From Amphiura filiformis (taxonomy: Eukaryota > Echinodermata > Ophiuroidea > Amphilepidida > Amphiuridae): a stretch of 64,000 bases of DNA. Positions within the stretch are counted from its first letter, which is position 1. Every line of letters starts with the position of its first letter. The notes beneath the pieces are model-generated. The model was not told the origin of the DNA and did not search any database. It saw only the letters and a program-made list of their open reading frames with translations. This document shows positions 63,701 to 64,000 of this stretch, piece by piece. The stretch covers positions 98,827,737 to 98,891,736 of the forward strand of contig NC_092628.1 of the NCBI RefSeq assembly GCF_039555335.1, in the 5' to 3' direction. Position numbers and translations under genes: made by a program.

Positions 63701-63827
63701 GATCTCCTTGCCATATTTTGCTGTCAACTTGTTGAACAGGCAGGTCGGTTACCAATATGAAATCTTCATTCAGGAAAATTAAGACAAAAGAAATTAAAAT
63801 TTGCATAATTGCTACTATTGTTTGCAT
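36589..63827 (-). CDS. Gene B: paralogue of gene A on the opposite strand, 28 exons recovered
   Basis: Spliced model of 28 GT/AG exons totalling 5040 coding bases (1680 residues) without a frame break. Domain order equals gene A: signal peptide with propeller start 1-102; propeller 103-297; Cys-rich linker to 310; IPT-like to 407; Fn3-like to 530; AMOP to 717; VWD to 993; sushi to 1056; two Calx-beta to 1277; four EGF to 1405; larger EGF-like to 1447; SEA to 1564; split EGF to 1611; transmembrane and tail to 1680. Differences: signal peptide and first propeller segment share one exon, the YWTD motifs are eroded, and the terminal exon is uncertain (a candidate is at 36214-36261). Genes A and B point at each other, so an inverted duplication is the simplest origin. 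Function is inferred only from domains: an adhesive or barrier surface protein. Confidence 0.87.
37269..37333 (-). CDS. Gene B exon 27: juxtamembrane EGF-like, second half
   Basis: CNDGYRGQQCLEHVDEIRRD then K. 65 bases, one codon shorter than A exon 28. A normal EGF ending, whereas A has diverged here. Confidence 0.88.
37598..37673 (-). CDS. Gene B exon 26: juxtamembrane EGF-like, first half
   Basis: EICPLNYCSGNGTCEIDAVN then DQSIC. 76 bases, phase 1 to 2, as in A exon 27. Confidence 0.9.
37903..38125 (-). CDS. Gene B exon 25: SEA with GSVLV motif
   Basis: LPGFIELNIRGFSAGSVLVT then YEILLSEDS. The GSVLV cleavage-type motif is kept. Acceptor TTCTAG, donor G|GTACAT, phase 0 to 1. Confidence 0.92.
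38378..38505 (-). CDS. Gene B exon 24: SEA, first part
   Basis: SRIIIGQIKVMKLDDDVLTF and TTEYVELTKVLDAV. 128 bases, phase 1 to 0, the same as A exon 25. Confidence 0.88.
38551..38660 (-). pseudogene. Decayed duplicate of gene B exon 23 end
   Basis: CTGAAATCGGGAGTAATCGT and on through the donor ACTCACCG repeats 40829-40890 (end of exon 23 and its intron). Upstream of the donor the minus strand is open, ending IYDFCVS where exon 23 has AGDLCVL, but the EGF Cys pattern is lost. Confidence 0.6.
38920..40310 (+). pseudogene. Non-LTR retroposon with RNase H, antisense in a gene B intron
   Basis: Frames read GVVIDKNLKLNSHIKYTTKR and ATVRPILDYG, then an RNase H domain: YTDGSVNEDVTRGYTFVAP, TELLAIREPIRDA, VIHTDSQGD, NWIPSHIGIPGKE. 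A C-terminal knuckle-like CAYC and HDLIECPR follows. In-frame stops show it is dead. RNase H suggests an I-like clade. Confidence 0.8.
40874..40999 (-). CDS. Gene B exon 23: larger EGF-like module
   Basis: ATDECSVPGICGGPEFLCVE, FRCECTNGHYAAGDLCVL. 126 bases as in A exon 24. Its 3' end and flanking intron are repeated in decayed form near 38551-38660. Confidence 0.94.
41323..41418 (-). CDS. Gene B exon 22: EGF module 4
   Basis: CSPPCQNGGMCVFEKCMCPL then FTGSYCQNT. 96 bases, symmetric phase 1; acceptor TTTAATCAG, donor G|GTATGT. The intron before it holds a foldback element and a satellite. Confidence 0.92.
41885..42060. repeat. Short tandem repeat, unit about 45 bp
   Basis: Four imperfect copies containing GTATGTAAATTAAATGGAAC followed by AGCC. 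Located in gene B intron 21, next to a large foldback. Confidence 0.75.
42081..42686. mobile_element. 606-bp foldback element
   Basis: A near full-length imperfect palindrome: GACAGTATTTTTTGTGGGAC at the left pairs with GTCCCACAAAAAATTCTGTC at the right. Pairing continues inward (GAATTGCATTCTGAATACGA; AAATTTTGACCTTTCGTATT) to a small centre near 42375-42390. Confidence 0.92.
42830..43930. repeat. 146-bp tandem satellite, about seven units
   Basis: The landmark GGCCGGCCC recurs near 42881, 43030, 43174, 43319 and 43464, and divergent units follow near 43614 and 43764. Units alternate between a GAGAAACGG type and a GAGTAACGG type, so the higher-order period is about 290 bp. Confidence 0.88.
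44085..44180 (-). CDS. Gene B exon 21: EGF module 3
   Basis: CSPPCRNGGSCTEGNVCSCP then FIGSYCER. 96 bases, symmetric phase 1; donor G|GTTAAC. Confidence 0.92.
44331..44588. mobile_element. MITE with GATCGTTATTTA termini
   Basis: GATCGTTATTTA at the left, TAAATAACGATC at the right, each followed inward by a C/G run (AGGGGGGAATGGG). The centre is built of repeated TTTCGCGTTCCCCC-like units. Confidence 0.85.
44823..44918 (-). CDS. Gene B exon 20: EGF module 2
   Basis: CSPSCENGGICKDANTCQCT then FTGTRCEI. 96 bases, symmetric phase 1; donor G|GTAAGT. Confidence 0.93.
45350..45445 (-). CDS. Gene B exon 19: EGF module 1
   Basis: MCSTPCKNGGLCIDKDTCQC then FSGQYCEI. 96 bases, symmetric phase 1; acceptor TTTTTAAAG. 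Confidence 0.93.
   Translation of the reverse strand, partial: KCVQRLVKTEVCVSTKILASVQRLSLDNIVK
45728..45952 (-). CDS. Gene B exon 18: Calx-beta 2, C-terminal part
   Basis: YVTITGTATSPNDYTYKAEA, LTFEQDKPTAYIDIPIIDDN, EDPEQFTVVLQSS and TAIVNIESED. 225 bases. Acceptor ATCTATAG, donor A|GTAAGT. Here the B copy is closer to the Calx-beta consensus than A. Confidence 0.93.
46080..46380. repeat. Inverse copy of a dispersed repeat
   Basis: Matches 14540-14820 in reverse: GAAGAATTCAAATATCAC, TTGTAGGTCCT, AAAACATCAAAGTG and TTTTCAATAATATATTGA. One copy lies in each paralogue's intron but at non-equivalent positions. Confidence 0.7.
46960..47251 (-). mobile_element. SINE-like element with TTAACCCTAAC ends
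   Basis: Flanked by TTAACCCTAAC and GTTAGGGTTAA. On the minus strand it holds a tRNA-like T-arm (TCGGGTTCGAATCCCACCC) near 47048-47070 and a pyrimidine-rich tail. Confidence 0.55.
47625..47726 (-). CDS. Gene B exon 17: Calx-beta 2, N-terminal part
   Basis: VEHFFKNIIYSVGEEDGQVR then LTVSKIG. 102 bases, equal to A exon 18. A GAA-rich repeat and a SINE head lie in the intron upstream. Confidence 0.88.
47775..47890. repeat. Tandem duplication and GAA microsatellite
   Basis: Two copies of ATTTCAAGGCGGATATTTTA lead into about 50 bases of GAA/AGA units. Lies in gene B intron 16. Confidence 0.9.
47915..48020 (-). mobile_element. tRNA-derived SINE head
   Basis: Minus strand: CTGGGTTCGATCCCGCC (B box) preceded by a GC-rich arm region. 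Ends at the GAA tract. About 80 bases before exon 16. Confidence 0.5.
48097..48321 (-). CDS. Gene B exon 16: Calx-beta 1, C-terminal part
   Basis: LFTASVTALSPADFTIIDE and ITDDNVMEPLKTLEIYLLEA, ending ATIFIEDDE. 225 bases as in A. The donor G|GTGCCT is a weak match but fixes the same phase and length as A exon 17. Confidence 0.9.
48617..48727 (-). CDS. Gene B exon 15: Calx-beta 1, N-terminal part
   Basis: GPSSFSLNSSVYHVVENGGS then VRIVIHRNGDTQIPG. 111 bases, phase 1 to 1, acceptor TTTTCAG, donor A|GTAAGT. Confidence 0.88.
49308..49496 (-). CDS. Gene B exon 14: sushi domain
   Basis: VICGALDHPVNG, YTCIDGYMLMGLDKRVCEGN, EWFGMVPTC. 189 bases, the same length and phase as A exon 15. Confidence 0.95.
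50055..50306 (-). CDS. Gene B exon 13: VWD C-terminal segment
   Basis: QIDADDSILYYRPRFSPASF, FTPVFAPPQNPNVPEEAL and EEQEAIVEASRD. 252 bases, one codon shorter than A exon 14. Confidence 0.92.
50751..50781. repeat. 11-bp hairpin
   Basis: AGAGCTGTATA and its inverse around a 9-base loop, 35 bases after the donor of gene B exon 12. Confidence 0.7.
50816..51082 (-). CDS. Gene B exon 12: VWD with TWND
   Basis: LELKATSGTNRVMSILFVAP and GLLGTWNDNPGDDFTTPAG. 267 bases as in A exon 13. The phase-1 T joins GG of exon 13 to give Trp. Confidence 0.94.
51488..51655 (-). CDS. Gene B exon 11: VWD domain
   Basis: DLPVTVFVAAAAQYYDSDII and DVWVKEQGQEWRLLDF. 168 bases, identical in length to A exon 12. Confidence 0.93.
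52089..52229 (-). CDS. Gene B exon 10: VWD start with GDPH
   Basis: GIGDPHMMMLDGTAYTFNGK then GEYLMLQTDLDEQFVLQART. GDPH is intact. 141 bases, phase 1 to 1. Confidence 0.92.
52390..52715 (-). CDS. Gene B exon 9: AMOP, second half
   Basis: GTGQECCYDGGGTLLNV, HRYHHAGISPYGTYGTVPYL and EPFLQCC. 326 bases against 281 in A, mostly from an insert ITITTKSNDN. Phase 2 to 1; donor G|GTTAGT. Confidence 0.93.
53104..53337 (-). CDS. Gene B exon 8: AMOP, first half
   Basis: RAIWSDVHSLEWLLERTPSS then CPCTQTQASRDFGRFHPHPD and HCVRATHS. Acceptor ATCTGCAG, donor AG|GTAATA, phase 2 to 2. Confidence 0.92.
53338..54296. other. Gene B intron 7, nothing recognised
   Basis: About 1 kb without a repeat, RNA or exon I can support. 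Short open frames here have no domain or partner in gene A. Confidence 0.5.
54297..54666 (-). CDS. Gene B exon 7: Fn3-like domain before AMOP
   Basis: EQIPPLVTRDVSVDW, FDIMWDTSIFNPSAMV and GIIRVSDLTWTASPM. 370 bases, phase 1 to 2, donor CA|GTAAGT. Equivalent to A exon 8. Confidence 0.9.
55202..55492 (-). CDS. Gene B exon 6: IPT/TIG-like domain
   Basis: LLTVSPSSGSMLGGDLLVIS, ITCEFDTQGN and CVTPTVFLTGRIPLSVSF. 291 bases, phase 1 to 1. Longer than A exon 7 by 39 bases. Confidence 0.92.
56084..56122 (-). CDS. Gene B exon 5: Cys-rich linker microexon
   Basis: 39 bases reading GISQCSSCCSNNG, symmetric phase 1, acceptor AATCCAG, donor G|GTATGT. Matches A exon 6 in position and Cys spacing. Confidence 0.75.
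57103..57360 (-). CDS. Gene B exon 4: propeller end
   Basis: VRLYWLDRMLNKIQSTDLSG, then YIYWSDFNWQN and RRAGAIYIHK. 258 bases, the same length and phases as A exon 5. Confidence 0.93.
57361..58385. other. Gene B intron 3, nothing recognised
   Basis: AT-rich intron. No coding or repeat feature that I can support. Confidence 0.5.
58386..58522 (-). CDS. Gene B exon 3: propeller blade
   Basis: FLFWSQWGGDPSIWRYDLGG replaces LYWTDWG of the A partner; ends GGFPTGITIDHDQE. Phase 2 to 1, 137 bases. Confidence 0.88.
58656..58713. repeat. 21-bp hairpin in a duplicated intron segment
   Basis: GCCAATTTCACACATCAAGTT pairs with its inverse at 58693-58713 (one mismatch). The downstream sequence (GGGCGATT, GCATAG, TTTGA, TAGCCAAGAT) recurs in order at 58950-59060. 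Confidence 0.75.
59150..59339 (-). CDS. Gene B exon 2: propeller blade
   Basis: PVNIGLDTANQKMYWANEQ shows a degenerate YWTD motif (YWAN). Ends VWGIAVYLPQ; donor AC|GTAAGT. Phase 1 to 2, as in A exon 3. Confidence 0.88.
60095..60750. mobile_element. CCCAGCAAACAC foldback element, second full copy
   Basis: Starts CCCAGCAAACACAAAAACG and ends AAACGTTTTGTGTTTGCTGGG. Carries the same CCCGACATTTAAACG and GGTTATATAAAGG blocks as 30632-31315 but in the opposite order. Confidence 0.9.
61289..61700. repeat. TGCAA pentanucleotide array
   Basis: About 410 bases of TGCAA units with sporadic TGCATAA and single-base variants. The pure unit has no stop codon on either strand, so frames such as MQCNAMQCNA stay open by chance. 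Confidence 0.97.
62060..63080 (+). pseudogene. Penelope-like element relic (GIY-YIG region)
   Basis: After a frameshift the plus strand reads YRIECSDCHATYIGES, KLEKRLLEHKSKA, then IDWDNVKVLEKETKD and RNLEAIQIKRQGPSLNRDTG, the GIY-YIG endonuclease end of Penelope-like elements. The last part is repeated at about 62945-63060. Lies antisense in gene B intron 1. Confidence 0.8.
63293..63424. repeat. 132-bp imperfect hairpin
   Basis: ATATTAACTGTC pairs with GACAGTTAATAT, and TGGTCGAAATATAATCAC with its inverse closer in; the loop is near 63355. Located about 100 bases after the donor of gene B exon 1. Confidence 0.88.
63521..63827 (-). CDS. Gene B exon 1: signal peptide and first propeller segment
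   Basis: ATG in a fair context (A at -3) opens MQTIVAIMQILISFVLIFL, a clear hydrophobic signal. It runs on to FILVTDLP and KVYWTDCNDHKLNRANYDG. Donor T|GTAAGG, phase 1. Alternative: an acceptor GAATGAAG ending at 63764 would start a phase-1 exon at 63763, as in gene A, with exon 1 beyond the window. I saw no signal-peptide exon in 63828-64000. Confidence 0.75.
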
Positions 63828-64000
63828 TGTGGTCTTTAAATTTATTTGAAAATAAAATCATAGCTATGAAAGCAAAGTACTACCACTTGTGTTAAAGGTT
63901 AGGGTCCGATTTTTCCATGTAGCGTTTTTTATCTGACATTGAGACATTAGCAAAACCCACCAAAACAATTAATGTGATTCCACGTTTTGATTTAACTGCT

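Overview
This window is nuclear DNA of an animal: AT-rich, with small phase-conserved exons in long introns and dense MITEs, tRNA-headed SINEs, decayed LINEs and a Penelope-like relic. The protein domains (LDL-receptor class B, AMOP, von Willebrand D, sushi, Calx-beta, EGF, SEA) point to a metazoan. The repeat load and domain mix suggest a marine invertebrate, perhaps a non-vertebrate deuterostome, but the species cannot be fixed from sequence alone.

The window holds two large paralogous genes arranged tail to tail. Gene A (+ strand, 3755-27806) was rebuilt by hand as 31 exons with GT/AG junctions and matching phases. They sum to 5094 coding bases, or 1697 residues plus stop. Gene B (- strand, 63827 down to at least 36589) was rebuilt as 28 exons giving 1680 residues. 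Its last coding exon is uncertain. From A exon 3 to exon 29 every exon has a B partner (B exons 2-28) with the same intron phases, and 13 of the 27 pairs have identical lengths.

Both genes encode the same mosaic type I membrane protein. Order: signal peptide, YWTD-type beta-propeller segment, short Cys-rich linker, IPT-like and Fn3-like beta domains, AMOP, VWD, sushi, two Calx-beta domains, four EGF modules, one larger EGF-like module, SEA, a further split EGF-like module, transmembrane helix and a short cytoplasmic tail. The AMOP-VWD-sushi core is that of SUSD2, Mesh and MUC4-like proteins. The N-terminal propeller in place of a NIDO domain and the Calx-beta/EGF/SEA stalk make an architecture I do not recognise. 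Both keep GDPH in VWD and a GSV[IL]V motif in SEA, each a known type of self-cleavage site.

Layout: 1-3754 upstream DNA with TIR elements and hairpins; 3755-27806 gene A; 27807 to about 36200 an 8.4 kb gene-free spacer filled with a mariner-like element, foldback elements and at least three LINE tails; about 36200-63827 gene B, whose introns carry a RNase H LINE, a 0.6 kb foldback, a 146-bp satellite, several SINEs, a pentanucleotide array and a Penelope-like relic; 63828-64000 nothing recognised. I found no rRNA, functional tRNA or CRISPR.
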